From Pseudomonas triticifolii (lineage in GTDB: Bacteria; Pseudomonadota; Gammaproteobacteria; Pseudomonadales; Pseudomonadaceae), in the NCBI RefSeq assembly GCF_014358015.1, contig NZ_JACONV010000004.1, positions 1 through 64,000 on the forward strand: 64,000 bases of DNA, in the 5' to 3' direction. A program made the position numbers and the translations under genes. A model generated the notes under the pieces. It was given only the letters and a program-made list of their open reading frames with translations, made no database searches and was not told the origin of the DNA. This document shows positions 55,439-64,000 of this stretch, piece by piece (within the stretch, counting starts at the first letter, position 1; every line of letters starts with the position of its first letter).

Positions 55439-56725
55439 TCACAGCACCACACGCAGGCACTGGCCTGCGTGATACAGCGTGAATCCGGCGTCGTAAGCCA
55501 CCGTACGTATCGAGCTGCCGGACACTTTCTGGCTGCTGGAAAAACTCACGGGCAGCGCCTGAGCATCGTTGGTCAGCAGGTAGTCGGCAAAACACTTGCC
55601 CACCAGCGTGCCGGTGGTCACGCCACGGCCGTTGAAGCCCGTCGCGGCCAACAGCCCCGGCGCGGGCTCGAACAGGCGTAACAGGTGATCCGGCGTAAAC
55701 CCGATACGGCCCGTCCAGGTGCTTTCCCACTCGACCTTGCCCAACTGCGGAAAGTAATGCTGCTGGATACGATCGGCCCAACGGCGAATGAACCACAGCG
55801 GGTAGTTACCCGCATTGCCCAGACTGCCAAGCACCAGACGCCCCTGTGCGTCGCGACGGATGCTGCTGAGCACCGTGCGCGTGTCCCACGATCCTTGTCC
55901 GCCGCGCAGAATATCGGCCTGCTCCGCGCCTGAAAGCGGCTGCGAAGCGACCTGATAGTAGTAACCGGCAAAGATGTGATCCTTGACGTCAGTCCACTCG
56001 CCTTCGGTGTAGGCGTTAGACGCAATGATCACTTTTTCCGCGCGCACGCTGCCCGCCGCGGTCGAGACCTTCCAGCCATCGCCCGTACGTTGCAGGCCCG
56101 TGACCGGCGACTCGCCGAACAATTGCCCACCCCGCGCCACCACGTTCAGCGCCATGCCCGACACATAAGCCATCGGGTTGACGGTGCCAGCACGATGATC
56201 CAGCAAAGCCCCGGCGACCTTGTCGGTGCCGCACGCGTCTTCACAGGCGTTGCCGGTCAGCAATTCGACGTTGGCGCCGCGCCGTTGCCACTGCTCGACG
56301 CGGCTGCGCAAGTCAGCCAGGCCTTTGGCGTTGTGCGCCATGTGCAGGTTGCCGGTGCGGGTTTCCTGACAGTCGATGCTGTATCGATCAATGGTCGAAA
56401 ACACCAGCGCAGGTGCCGCACCCAACGCGGTATTGAGCCGCGTGGCCTCGACAGCACCCAAGACCTTTTCCAGCTCATCGGGCGCAACCCAGGTGCCGGC
56501 GTTCACCAGACCGACATTACGCCCGGATCCGCCGTGGCCGACCTGATGCGCTTCGACCACACACACCGACTTGCCGCCCTCAAGCAACTGCAGGGCGGCC
56601 GACAGCCCCGTGAAACCTGCGCCGATGATGCAGACATCAGCGCTGCGCTCGCCGGTCAGCGCAGGGCTGACCGGACGTTGCGGCGTTAACTGCTCCCAAA
56701 GACACCCTTCTCGCAAGTGCGCCAT
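55439..56725 (-). CDS. amaA: FAD-dependent oxidoreductase, probable L-pipecolate oxidase AmaA
   Basis: 428 residues of the DAO family. FAD dinucleotide motif ADVCIIGAGFTGLSAALQL at about 29-47, VVEAHQVGHGGSGRN, and C-terminal RIGFTPDHLLRLFEPAPGLL, GFNGRGVTTGTLVG. It follows amaB by 24 bp, as amaA does in P. putida, where AmaA oxidises L-pipecolate to piperideine-6-carboxylate. Gamma-glutamylputrescine oxidase (PuuB) is a close alternative by sequence, but the neighbours favour the lysine pathway. Confidence 0.8.
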   Translation of the reverse strand: MAHLREGCLWEQLTPQRPVSPALTGERSADVCIIGAGFTGLSAALQLLEGGKSVCVVEAHQVGHGGSGRNVGLVNAGTWVAPDELEKVLGAVEATRLNTALGAAPALVFSTIDRYSIDCQETRTGNLHMAHNAKGLADLRSRVEQWQRRGANVELLTGNACEDACGTDKVAGALLDHRAGTVNPMAYVSGMALNVVARGGQLFGESPVTGLQRTGDGWKVSTAAGSVRAEKVIIASNAYTEGEWTDVKDHIFAGYYYQVASQPLSGAEQADILRGGQGSWDTRTVLSSIRRDAQGRLVLGSLGNAGNYPLWFIRRWADRIQQHYFPQLGKVEWESTWTGRIGFTPDHLLRLFEPAPGLLAATGFNGRGVTTGTLVGKCFADYLLTNDAQALPVSFSSSQKVSGSSIRTVAYDAGFTLYHAGQCLRVVL

Positions 56726-56749
56726 CGAAAAACTCCAGCCATGCCCGAA

Positions 56750-58240
56750 TCAATCAAAGACGATGCCCTGAGCCAACGGCAGCTCGCGGGAGTAGTTAAC
56801 GGTGTTGGTCTGCCGACGCATGTAAGCGCGCCATGAATCGGAACCCGACTCACGACCGCCGCCGGTTTCCTTCTCGCCACCGAATGCGCCACCAATTTCC
56901 GCACCGCTGGTGCCGATATTGACGTTGGCGATGCCGCAGTCACTGCCTGCGGCACTCTGGAACGCCTCGGCTTCACGCAGGTCGGTGGTAAAAATGCACG
57001 ACGACAGGCCTTGTGGCACTTCATTGTTCAGGCGCAGCGCTTGCTCGAAGTCATCATAGGCCAGCACGTACAGAATCGGCGCGAAGGTCTCGTGACGCAC
57101 CACGTCGCTCTGACCCGGCATTTCTGCGATGGCCGGGGTAACGTAATAGCCGTTCGGGTATTTATCCTGCAATTGACGCTCGCCGCCGAATACCTGGCCA
57201 CCCTCGTCACGGGCCTTGGTCAGCGCATCCTGCATGGCCGAGAACGCCTGCTGGTCGATCAGCGGACCGATCAGATTGCCTTCACGTGGATCGCCGACGC
57301 GCACCTTGGCGTAGGCGGCCTTCACCCGCGCAACCACTTCGTCCTTGATCGAGCGATGCACGATCAGACGGCGCAGGGTCGTGCAGCGCTGCCCTGCCGT
57401 GCCCACCGCACTGAACAGAATGCCGCGCACGGCCAGGTCCAGGTCGGCGCTCGGGGCAAGGATCATCGCGTTGTTGCCGCCCAGTTCCAGAATGCTGCGA
57501 CCGAAACGCGCTGCCACGCGAGGACCGACTTCACGGCCCATGCGGGTGCTGCCGGTTGCGCTGATCAGCGGCACGCGCGGGTCATCGACCAAGGCCTGGC
57601 CTGCATCACGATCACCGATCACCAGTTGCGCAAGGCCTTGCGGTGCATCACCAAAAATCTTCAGTGCCTTGTCGAACAGCGCCTGACACGCCAGCGCGGT
57701 CAGCGGCGTCTTCTCCGACGGTTTCCAGATCACCGGGTTGCCACAAACCAGCGCCAGCGTGGTGTTCCACGCCCAGACGGCGACCGGAAAGTTGAACGCG
57801 CTGATCACACCGACCACGCCCAGCGGGTGCCAGGTTTCACGCATATGGTGACCGGGACGCTCGGAAGCGATGGTCAGACCGTACAACTGGCGCGACAGGC
57901 CGACAGCGAAGTCGCAGATGTCGATCATTTCCTGCACTTCACCCAGACCTTCCTGAGTGATCTTGCCGGCTTCAACCGACACCAGTTCGCCCAGTTGAGC
58001 TTTGTGTTCACGCAGCACTTCACCAAAGATGCGTACCAGCTCGCCACGGCGTGGGGCCGGTACGGTACGCCATTTCAGAAACGCTTCATGGGCCGTGCCG
58101 ATACGCGCCTGCACCTGAGCGCTGCTTTCCAGCGTGACCGAAGCGATCTGGCTGCCATCGATAGGGGTGTGGACGGGGTAAGTTCCATCCGTGTAGGCGC
58201 TTTTCGCCACGCCCAGATTTGCTAACAATTCGGCAACCAT
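56750..58240 (-). CDS. amaB: Piperideine-6-carboxylate / aminoadipate-semialdehyde dehydrogenase AmaB
   Basis: 496-residue aldehyde dehydrogenase of the ALDH7 (antiquitin) group. The general base is E252 (SILELGGNNAMIL) and the nucleophile is C286 (GTAGQRCTTLRR). The ALDH7-like C-terminus INVNIGTSGAEIGGAFGGEK-type segment and NTVNYSRELPLAQGI are present. It oxidises the semialdehyde from pipecolate to 2-aminoadipate with NAD+. Divergent from the aminotransferase and hglS genes, which continue the pathway. Confidence 0.88.
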   Translation of the reverse strand: MVAELLANLGVAKSAYTDGTYPVHTPIDGSQIASVTLESSAQVQARIGTAHEAFLKWRTVPAPRRGELVRIFGEVLREHKAQLGELVSVEAGKITQEGLGEVQEMIDICDFAVGLSRQLYGLTIASERPGHHMRETWHPLGVVGVISAFNFPVAVWAWNTTLALVCGNPVIWKPSEKTPLTALACQALFDKALKIFGDAPQGLAQLVIGDRDAGQALVDDPRVPLISATGSTRMGREVGPRVAARFGRSILELGGNNAMILAPSADLDLAVRGILFSAVGTAGQRCTTLRRLIVHRSIKDEVVARVKAAYAKVRVGDPREGNLIGPLIDQQAFSAMQDALTKARDEGGQVFGGERQLQDKYPNGYYVTPAIAEMPGQSDVVRHETFAPILYVLAYDDFEQALRLNNEVPQGLSSCIFTTDLREAEAFQSAAGSDCGIANVNIGTSGAEIGGAFGGEKETGGGRESGSDSWRAYMRRQTNTVNYSRELPLAQGIVFD

Positions 58241-58487
58241 GCTGATTCTCCTGTCATGACAAGGGTTGAAATCATTGATGACCCAGTATCGACCCGTTCA
58301 AGGACTGCTCACAAACGACGTTTTCGAAAAACATGATTCCTTTTAGGAATGAACTTTGCCTACCTCAGGGCATTAAAAGCCTTAACTTCCTGAATTATTG
58401 GAATGACCCAGTGATTTTATTTCGTTTGCGAGCGACCTGACTTGTGCGTTTGGATAGGCCATCACGCAACCGTCGCAGAGCCTGTCC
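58241..58487. promoter_or_regulatory. Divergent promoter region amaB / aminotransferase
   Basis: 247 bp, AT-richer than its neighbours (especially 58320-58440). It must hold both promoters. No clear palindrome stands out. Confidence 0.5.
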
Positions 58488-59735
58488 ATGAGCGAACACA
58501 TCAGCGAGTCCATTTCCTTTGTCCACAGCATGACGCTGTCCCACGGCCGCAACGCGGAAGTCTGGGACATTAACGGCAAGCGCTACATCGACTTTGTAGG
58601 CGGCATCGGCGTGCTTAACCTGGGGCATTGCAACCCGCAGGTGGTCCAGGCGATTCAGGAACAGGCAACCCGGCTGACCCACTACTGCTTCAACGCTACG
58701 CCGCACCAGCCTTATCTGCAGTTCATGGAAAGACTGACGCAGTTCATACCCGTGAGTTATCCGTTGAGCGGCATGCTCACCAACAGCGGCGCTGAAGCCG
58801 CGGAAAATGCTTTGAAAATCGTCCGTGGCGCGACGGGGCGCACCGCCGTCATCGCCTTCGACGGCGGCTTTCATGGCCGCACGCTTGCCACCCTGAACCT
58901 CAATGGCAAGGTCGCGCCTTACAAACAAAAAGTCGGCGTGTTGCCGGGGCCGGTGTTTCATATCCCGTATCCGAGCAAGGACAACGGCGTGACCACCGAG
59001 CAAGCGCTCAAGGCCATGGATCGTCTGTTCAGTGTCGAGATCGACGTCAACGACGTGGCGTGCTTCATGTTCGAACCCGTCCAGGGCGAAGGCGGTTTTC
59101 TGGCCATGGAGCCGGACTTCGCTCAGGCGCTGCGCGCGTTTTGCACCGAAAAAGGCATCGTGCTGATTGCCGATGAAATCCAGTCGGGCTTTGGTCGTAC
59201 CGGGCAGCGTTTTGCGTTCAGTCGTCTGGGCATTGAACCGGACCTGATCCTGCTGGGCAAAAGCATCGCCGGGGGTATTCCGCTGGGCGCGGTGGTCGGG
59301 CGCAAGGCGTTGCTCGATAACCTGCCCAAAGGAGGACTGGGCGGCACCTATTCCGGCAACCCGATTGCCTGCGCGGCAGGCCTGGCGTCGCTGGCGCAGA
59401 TGACCGACGAGCATCTGTCGAGCTGGGGCGAGCAACAGGAAAGCGCCATCGTGTCGCGCTACACCGCCTGGCAGGCGAGCAAGCTCTCGCCGTACCTGGG
59501 CAGGTTGACCGGTGTCGGCTGCATGCGCGGGATTGAACTGGCGACACCCGATGGCGCTCCGGCGACAAAACAACTCGCCGAACTGCTGACCTCGGCCAGA
59601 GAAGCCGGACTACTCTTGATGCCCAGCGGCAAATCGCGGCATATCATTCGGCTGCTGATTCCCCTGACCATCGAGCCCGACGTGCTGAACGAAGGGCTGG
59701 ATATTTTCGAGCGTTGCCTGGCGGCGCTGGCCTGA
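58488..59735 (+). CDS. Class III aminotransferase, probable 2-aminoadipate transaminase
   Basis: 415 residues, PLP fold type I. Core motifs: NSGAEAAENALKIVRGATGR, FDGGFHGRTLATL, IADEIQSGFGRTGQRF and the PLP lysine in LILLGKSIAGGIPLGAVVG. Sequence is GabT-like. Between amaB and hglS the expected substrate is 2-aminoadipate, giving 2-oxoadipate (the P. putida PP_4108 role, recalled from the literature). 4-aminobutyrate is the alternative. The start lies close behind a modest Shine-Dalgarno. Confidence 0.85.
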   Translation: MSEHISESISFVHSMTLSHGRNAEVWDINGKRYIDFVGGIGVLNLGHCNPQVVQAIQEQATRLTHYCFNATPHQPYLQFMERLTQFIPVSYPLSGMLTNSGAEAAENALKIVRGATGRTAVIAFDGGFHGRTLATLNLNGKVAPYKQKVGVLPGPVFHIPYPSKDNGVTTEQALKAMDRLFSVEIDVNDVACFMFEPVQGEGGFLAMEPDFAQALRAFCTEKGIVLIADEIQSGFGRTGQRFAFSRLGIEPDLILLGKSIAGGIPLGAVVGRKALLDNLPKGGLGGTYSGNPIACAAGLASLAQMTDEHLSSWGEQQESAIVSRYTAWQASKLSPYLGRLTGVGCMRGIELATPDGAPATKQLAELLTSAREAGLLLMPSGKSRHIIRLLIPLTIEPDVLNEGLDIFERCLAALA

Positions 59736-59781
59736 ATTAATGACCGATCAAGACCGGGAAGAGTACGGAGAGACAACCCTG

Positions 59782-61164
59782 ATGAGCACTGCACGCTTTG
59801 CCAATCCTGACGACATTCGCGCGGGCTTCTCCCGCGCCATGTCGCAGATGTACAAGGAAGAAGTCCCGCTGTATGGCACGCTGATGGAGCTGGTGAGCGA
59901 GGTCAACGACCGGGTCATGAGCCGTGACCGAAGCGTGCTGGACAGCCTCACGCAGACCGGCGAAATCCAGCGACTGGACATGGAGCGTCACGGCGCAATA
60001 CGGGTCGGTACTGCTCAGGAGCTGGCCACCCTCGCCCGCCTGTTTGCGGTCATGGGCATGCAACCTGTGGGTTATTACGACCTCACGCCTGCAGGCGTGC
60101 CGGTGCATTCGACGGCCTTTCGCGCCGTGCATGAACACGCATTGCAAGTCAGCCCGTTTCGCGTGTTCACCTCATTGCTGCGTCTGGAATTGATCGAAAG
60201 TGACAGCCTGCGTGAGTTTGCCCGTCAGGTGCTCGCCAAGCGTCAGATCTTCACCGCGAAGGCGCTTGAGCTGATCGACAGGCACGAGCAGGACGGCGGC
60301 CTGAACGATACCGATGCAGCCGAGTTCATTCAGCAGGCGCTGGAAACCTTCCGCTGGCACAGCACGGCCACGGTCTCGCTGGAAGACTACACACAGCTCA
60401 ATGCCCAACATCGTTTGATCGCTGATGTGGTGGCGTTTCGGGGGCCGCACATCAATCACCTGACCCCACGCACACTGGATATCGACGCTGTGCAGTCGGG
60501 CATGCCCGGCAAAGGCATCACGCCCAAGGCGGTGGTCGAAGGCCCGCCGCGCCGCCGCTGTCCGATCCTGCTGCGCCAGACCAGCTTCAAGGCGCTGGAT
60601 GAGCCGATCACCTTCGTCGGCCAGGGCGTCAACGAGTCAGGCAGCCACTCGGCACGCTTTGGCGAAATCGAACAACGCGGCGCAGCACTGACGCCCAAGG
60701 GCCGAACGCTGTACGACCAGTTGCTGAACACAACCCGCGATGAGCTGGGCGCGTTTCCCAATGAAGCCAACGCGTTGCGCTACGCGGCGTTGATGGAGAA
60801 AAACTTTCAGGCATTCCCCGACAGCTATAACGAGATGCGCGCTGAAGGCCTCGCGTACTTCCGTTACTTCCCGACCGAGCAAGGGCTTGCAGCGCGCGCA
60901 GACGCAGGTGCTGACCTTGAGCAACTGATCCAGGCAGGTCACGTGCGTTTCGAGCCGCTGGTGTACGAGGATTTCCTGCCGGTGAGCGCGGCAGGCATCT
61001 TCCAGTCCAACCTGGGCGACAACGCACAGACGCATTATGCGATCAGCTCGAACCAGGAAGATTTCCAGCAGGCGCTGGGTCGCGAGACGCTTGATGAGTT
61101 GACGCTGTATGCCGAGACCGAACGCAGGTCATTGGAGGCGTGCATGAAAGCGCTGGGGCTGTGA
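59782..61164 (+). CDS. hglS: 2-oxoadipate dioxygenase/decarboxylase HglS (DUF1338, YdcJ family)
   Basis: 460 residues from MSTARFANPDDIRAG; GGAG lies 11 nt upstream, and the longer frame from 59740 adds 14 unlikely residues. Known active-site residues of P. putida HglS are in register: H70 and R74 in ERHGAIRVGT and H226 in GPHINHLTPR, with a Glu at 295 (FGEIEQRG) near the third metal ligand. The Fe(II) enzyme converts 2-oxoadipate to D-2-hydroxyglutarate, the last dedicated step of D-lysine/2-aminoadipate breakdown. Register supports the start choice. Confidence 0.92.
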   Translation: MSTARFANPDDIRAGFSRAMSQMYKEEVPLYGTLMELVSEVNDRVMSRDRSVLDSLTQTGEIQRLDMERHGAIRVGTAQELATLARLFAVMGMQPVGYYDLTPAGVPVHSTAFRAVHEHALQVSPFRVFTSLLRLELIESDSLREFARQVLAKRQIFTAKALELIDRHEQDGGLNDTDAAEFIQQALETFRWHSTATVSLEDYTQLNAQHRLIADVVAFRGPHINHLTPRTLDIDAVQSGMPGKGITPKAVVEGPPRRRCPILLRQTSFKALDEPITFVGQGVNESGSHSARFGEIEQRGAALTPKGRTLYDQLLNTTRDELGAFPNEANALRYAALMEKNFQAFPDSYNEMRAEGLAYFRYFPTEQGLAARADAGADLEQLIQAGHVRFEPLVYEDFLPVSAAGIFQSNLGDNAQTHYAISSNQEDFQQALGRETLDELTLYAETERRSLEACMKALGL

Positions 61165-61256
61165 CCTTATAGATGCGGGAAACAGCAAATACATAAGTGT
61201 GGGAGATACGGCCGCCTTTTCGGGGCTGAGCTGTCTCGCGGCCAACACCGGACCTC

Positions 61257-61279
61257 GTGGGAGCGAGCTTGCTCGCGAA
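61257..61279 (+). repeat. REP element (singlet)
   Basis: Same 23-bp unit as the doublet at 61732 (starts GTGGGAGCGAGCTTGCTCG). Confidence 0.85.
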
Positions 61280-61395
61280 AGCCGTGTTTCACACGCAACA
61301 TCTCGACTGGATGTACCGGCCTCCTAGCGGGCATGCTGACCATGGCGTTGCGCGTCACAGGGGTTATGGAGTGCGGATTCAGTGAACCGAGTGCC

Positions 61396-61591
61396 TGGCT
61401 CAGGTCACCTTTGCGCCCTTACGGCGCCCTACTTTGAGGGACCAAAGTAGGCAAAGTCCCAAGCTCCGGTTCCGGCCCCGGCTTCGCCGGGGTTCCTTCG
61501 TCCTGTCACTGATTCGGGGGTCGCCGCAAATGGGCCATCCATGGCCCAGTGCGGCTCAATCGGCATCCCTGCCGATTGCCCCCCGAATCAG
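61396..61591. repeat. Structured intergenic repeat with cloverleaf-like fold
   Basis: Consists of CTACTTTG-AGGGAC-CAAAGTAG near 61430, a CCCCGG-CTTCG-CCGGGG-type hairpin near 61476-61492, and a three-way fold: outer 12-bp stem 61509-61520 with 61580-61591, arm 1 (61523-61528 with 61550-61555, and 61531-61538 with 61541-61548) and arm 2 (61557-61565 with 61570-61578). All stems are perfect. I recall similar sequences as dispersed intergenic repeats in pseudomonads; not verified. Confidence 0.65.
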
Positions 61592-61731
61592 CGCCAGGAC
61601 TCAGCCTTCACCCGCGTCGCGATCGGCGGTGTTCCCACTGCCGCGTAAAAAAAGCGTGCCAATGCTGCTGCGTTTTTTGGAAACTCAGAAGACTCACTTT
61701 AGAACGTCTGACTGGATCACGATGAAACCCA

Positions 61732-61821
61732 GTGGGAGCGAGCTTGCTCGCGAAAGGGCCATTCCATCCAATCGAGAGGTTGTGCTTGAACAATAGCCTT
61801 CGCGAGCAAGCTCGCTCCCAC
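61732..61821. repeat. REP doublet (REPIN)
   Basis: 23-bp unit at 61732-61754 (GTGGGAGCGAGCTTGCTCG..) perfectly inverted at 61799-61821. Confidence 0.92.
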
Positions 61822-62319
61822 AATGTCCGGTGCTTGCTGCTCTACAGCGCTACGTCGAAGATGCAGTGAGGCCTCCCACGACCTTGTGTTTGCTGCGAGC
61901 CAGCGTGGTGTCGTGGACCGGCAGTATCTCCCAACAGGTTACGCGTTCAGTCAGCCCCTGCCGTTTTGAGCCTGCAAAAAACGCCCTGAACCTCCCCTTT
62001 CAGTGTTCTCTTTAAAGCAACGATAAATAAAATTCGCAATATTGGTGTGCAACCTCACGCTATGCATACTGCGATGGCACGAGTGCCCTGAACGCGGTTG
62101 TTCGAAAAGTTCAACATCGCTTGCAGGATTTCTCCAGCAAGGCTCGAAGCAGCCTGGGTCCGGTCATTCGGGCCTCATAAAAATACTCGGCCCGACAACG
62201 GCCTCCATGACTCCATGGACTTCAAACGCTGCCCTGGCGCGTCACTGCGCCTACCTGAAAAAAACAGAATAAAGATTGATAAGGCCTGAAAAGGTCATTC
62301 AGCAGGCAAGGGGATCATC

Positions 62320-63648
62320 ATGCAAAACGCACACACCGCCGTGGTGGGCGACAAACAGGCCGTTTCTTCCACGGTGAAACTGTATGTCTGGGCCGCCATC
62401 ATCCTCGTTATTGCCGAAGCCATTGGTGCCTTCAGTATTCCGCTGGGCCCTGGCAAGGTGGTCCTGCTGCCGATGGTCTGGGCATTACTGCTGGGCGCGA
62501 TGATTGGTATCGCCAGTCGCCGCCTGCCGGGCACCATCGGTATCGATCACCGCACGCAACTGCGCTCTGCTTCGATTCTGCAACCTGCTCTGCTGATCTT
62601 TATCGCCAAGCTGGGGCTGGTGGTCGGCGGCTCGCTGCCGGTGGTCTTCGCCTCAGGTTGGGCGCTGGTGTTCCAGGAATTCGGCCACTTCGTCGGCACG
62701 GTGATTCTAGGTCTGCCGGTCGCGCTGATGTTGGGTATCAAGCGTGAAGCGATTGGCGCGACCTTCTCGGTCGGGCGCGAACCCAGCCTGGCGATCATCG
62801 GTGAGCGCTACGGCATGGATTCCCCGGAAGGACGCGGCGTACTCGCCGAATACCTCACCGGTACGCTGTTCGGGGCGCTGTTCATCGCCATCGTGGCCGG
62901 CTTCATTGCCAGCCTCAACATCTTCCATCCCAACTCACTGGCGATGGGTTCCGGCATCGGTTCAGGGAGCATGATGGCTGCCGCTGCGGGCGCGATTGCG
63001 GCTCAACAGACACCGGAAGTGGCCAAGGAAGTCATGACCCTGGCGGCGGCATCAAACCTGATCACCACCACCATCGGCACCTACTTCACGCTGTTCATTT
63101 CGTTACCGCTGGCGGTCTGGGGCTATCGGGTACTTGAGCCGCTGATCGGTCGCACCACCAAGGCGTCGATGAGTGAGGAAGGTCTGCGTCACAGTGACGT
63201 ATCGCTCGATGTGCCGGAACTGGGCTGGTCGGGCAAAGTCAGCGCGTGGCTGGCTGCAGGTGCACTGGCATTGATCGCCAACTACGTCGGCTACAAAACG
63301 CTGTCTGCGGATGCGTTCACCGGTATCGGCATCATGATCTTCTGCGCCTTCGTCGGTGAAGCGCTGTGCAGCCTGATTCGCCGCAAGATTCCGGCGGTCT
63401 GCATGGTGTCGCTGGTGGCAATGTTCCTGACCTCTCCGGCCTGCCCGTGGGCGGCGGAAATCGCTCGCCTGACCAGCTCGATCAACATGCTGGCCGTGAT
63501 CACTCCAATGCTGACCTTTGCGGGCCTGTCGATTGCCAAGGACCTGCCGGCATTCCGTCGCCTGGGCTGGCGCATCGTGCTGGTGTCGTTCCTGGCCAAC
63601 TTCGGCACCTTCATCGGTGCGGTGTTGATTGCCGAGATGTTCCATTGA
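62320..63648 (+). CDS. DUF3100 polytopic membrane protein
   Basis: 442 residues, about ten to twelve hydrophobic helices with a symmetric look. Conserved features are GAFSIPLGPGKVVLLPMVWA near the N-terminus and FSVGREPSLAIIGERYGMDS. It resembles the DUF3100 family, probably secondary transporters; the substrate is unknown. A LysR regulator is convergent on its right. Confidence 0.82.
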   Translation: MQNAHTAVVGDKQAVSSTVKLYVWAAIILVIAEAIGAFSIPLGPGKVVLLPMVWALLLGAMIGIASRRLPGTIGIDHRTQLRSASILQPALLIFIAKLGLVVGGSLPVVFASGWALVFQEFGHFVGTVILGLPVALMLGIKREAIGATFSVGREPSLAIIGERYGMDSPEGRGVLAEYLTGTLFGALFIAIVAGFIASLNIFHPNSLAMGSGIGSGSMMAAAAGAIAAQQTPEVAKEVMTLAAASNLITTTIGTYFTLFISLPLAVWGYRVLEPLIGRTTKASMSEEGLRHSDVSLDVPELGWSGKVSAWLAAGALALIANYVGYKTLSADAFTGIGIMIFCAFVGEALCSLIRRKIPAVCMVSLVAMFLTSPACPWAAEIARLTSSINMLAVITPMLTFAGLSIAKDLPAFRRLGWRIVLVSFLANFGTFIGAVLIAEMFH

Positions 63649-63674
63649 TTTGATCGCCCTACCGGAGCCTGAAA

Positions 63675-63761
63675 GTGGGAGCGGACTGGTCCGCGAAAGC
63701 TGTATTTGAACCGCTAACGCTTTAGCGGATATACAACCTTCTCGGACCAGTCCGCTCCCAC
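63675..63761. repeat. REP doublet, second sequence type
   Basis: Unit at 63675-63697 (GTGGGAGCGGACTGGTCCG..) inverted at 63739-63761 with small differences near the inner ends. The inner sequence GCGGACTGGTCCGC differs from the units at 61.2-61.8 kb. Confidence 0.88.
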
Positions 63762-63774
63762 AGCACGACCCGTT

Positions 63775-64000
63775 TCACGCCTCGTCTACCAGCCAGTCAT
63801 GCACTGCCCGGCGAGCCGGGGTTGTCAGGGCACCTTCGCGGTAAGCCAGAACGTACTTCTTGCGGGCCTTGATCGGGTGGCCGAACGGCACGATCAGCAA
63901 GCCCTGCTCCAGCTCATCGGTGATCAGCGCCTTGCGGGCGATGGCCACGCCCATGCCCATCCGGGCGGCGTCGATGGTCAGGTGGTTGCGGTTGAAGGTG
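63775..64000 (-). CDS. LysR-family transcriptional regulator, C-terminal part
   Basis: 75 codons up to the window edge; the N-terminal helix-turn-helix lies outside. The visible end reads AARMGMGVAIARKALITDEL, GLLIVPFGHPIKARKKYVLA and RRAVHDWLVDEA. This is the GcvA-like effector-binding C-terminus. Its target may be the DUF3100 gene, from position only. Confidence 0.8.
   Translation of the reverse strand, partial: TFNRNHLTIDAARMGMGVAIARKALITDELEQGLLIVPFGHPIKARKKYVLAYREGALTTPARRAVHDWLVDEA

Larger units (their letters stand above)
61165..62319. other. Long intergenic region rich in repeats
   Basis: 1155 bp with no supportable gene. It holds a REP singlet at 61257-61279, a structured repeat at about 61396-61591, a REP doublet at 61732-61821, and AT-richer sequence from 61990 that leads into the DUF3100 gene. 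Confidence 0.7.

Noticed and set aside
61830..62272. Short plus-strand frames in the long gap
   Set aside because: No Shine-Dalgarno, no domain signal, and sequence composition unlike the coding DNA around them.

Overview
The window reads as a chromosomal segment of a fluorescent Pseudomonas, most likely of the P. syringae group. The evidence is the gene order (flagellar flgBCDE, cheV-cheR, flgA, flgMN and flgZ beside a polyamine-type glutamine synthetase), a modified-viosamine-type flagellin glycan gene set, a bphO-bphP bacteriophytochrome pair, Pseudomonas REP elements and a high-GC backbone. The species assignment is inference from gene content, without a database search.

Layout. 0-8.7 kb holds the 5' part of an RTX-repeat protein gene and then flagellar and chemotaxis genes. 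flgBCDE and cheV-cheR run leftward; flgA, flgM, flgN and flgZ run rightward. A sigma-54 promoter precedes flgB, and FliA-type promoters precede flgM and cheV. 8.8-11.6 kb holds an MFS transporter and a gamma-glutamylpolyamine-synthetase-like gene. 11.9-23.1 kb is a glycan island: sugar aminotransferase, methyltransferase and a 1173-residue multidomain glycosyltransferase on plus; KAS III, acyltransferase, SDR reductase and acyl carrier protein on minus. The minus half is split by about 3 kb of low-GC mobile debris: an IS5-type end, an internally deleted integrase, a foreign acyltransferase, and an IS copy whose transposase carries an in-frame TGA. 23.4-28.6 kb holds a small histidine kinase with a REC-TPR regulator, an SH3-domain membrane protein and ppnN. 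28.6-32.6 kb holds pobR, pobA and an ACS-family transporter.

33.1-44.0 kb is a type VI secretion payload operon: vgrG, a DUF4123 adaptor, a 1261-residue effector with a MIX-like motif and hydrophobic C-terminus, and four tandem paralogous two-helix membrane proteins that are probably immunity proteins. Overlapping reading frames couple the first genes. GC content falls sharply from about the last quarter of the effector into the variable parts of the immunity genes, as expected for exchange of a toxin tip with its cognate immunity genes. This is the most distinctive system in the window.

44.0-55.4 kb holds bphP-bphO, a Ni/Co-type repressor with a cation efflux gene (dmeR-dmeF), a three-gene envelope operon (alkaline-phosphatase-superfamily transferase, small membrane protein, sialidase-fold protein), and a PepSY plus cytochrome b561 pair divergent from a two-component system. 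55.4-61.2 kb is a lysine/pipecolate/2-aminoadipate catabolic cluster (amaA, amaB, a class III aminotransferase, hglS). The right end holds a long intergenic stretch of REPs and a cloverleaf-like repeat, a DUF3100 membrane protein and the 3' end of a LysR regulator.

How parts fit together. The glycan island has every activity expected for a 4-(3-hydroxybutyryl)amino, 2-O-methyl 4,6-dideoxyglucose: amination, acyl chain synthesis on a dedicated ACP (KAS III plus reductase), N-acylation, O-methylation and transfer. Its place beside flagellar genes makes flagellin the likely acceptor. Starts were moved inward from the longest reading frame wherever a Shine-Dalgarno, family alignment or gene overlap favoured it.
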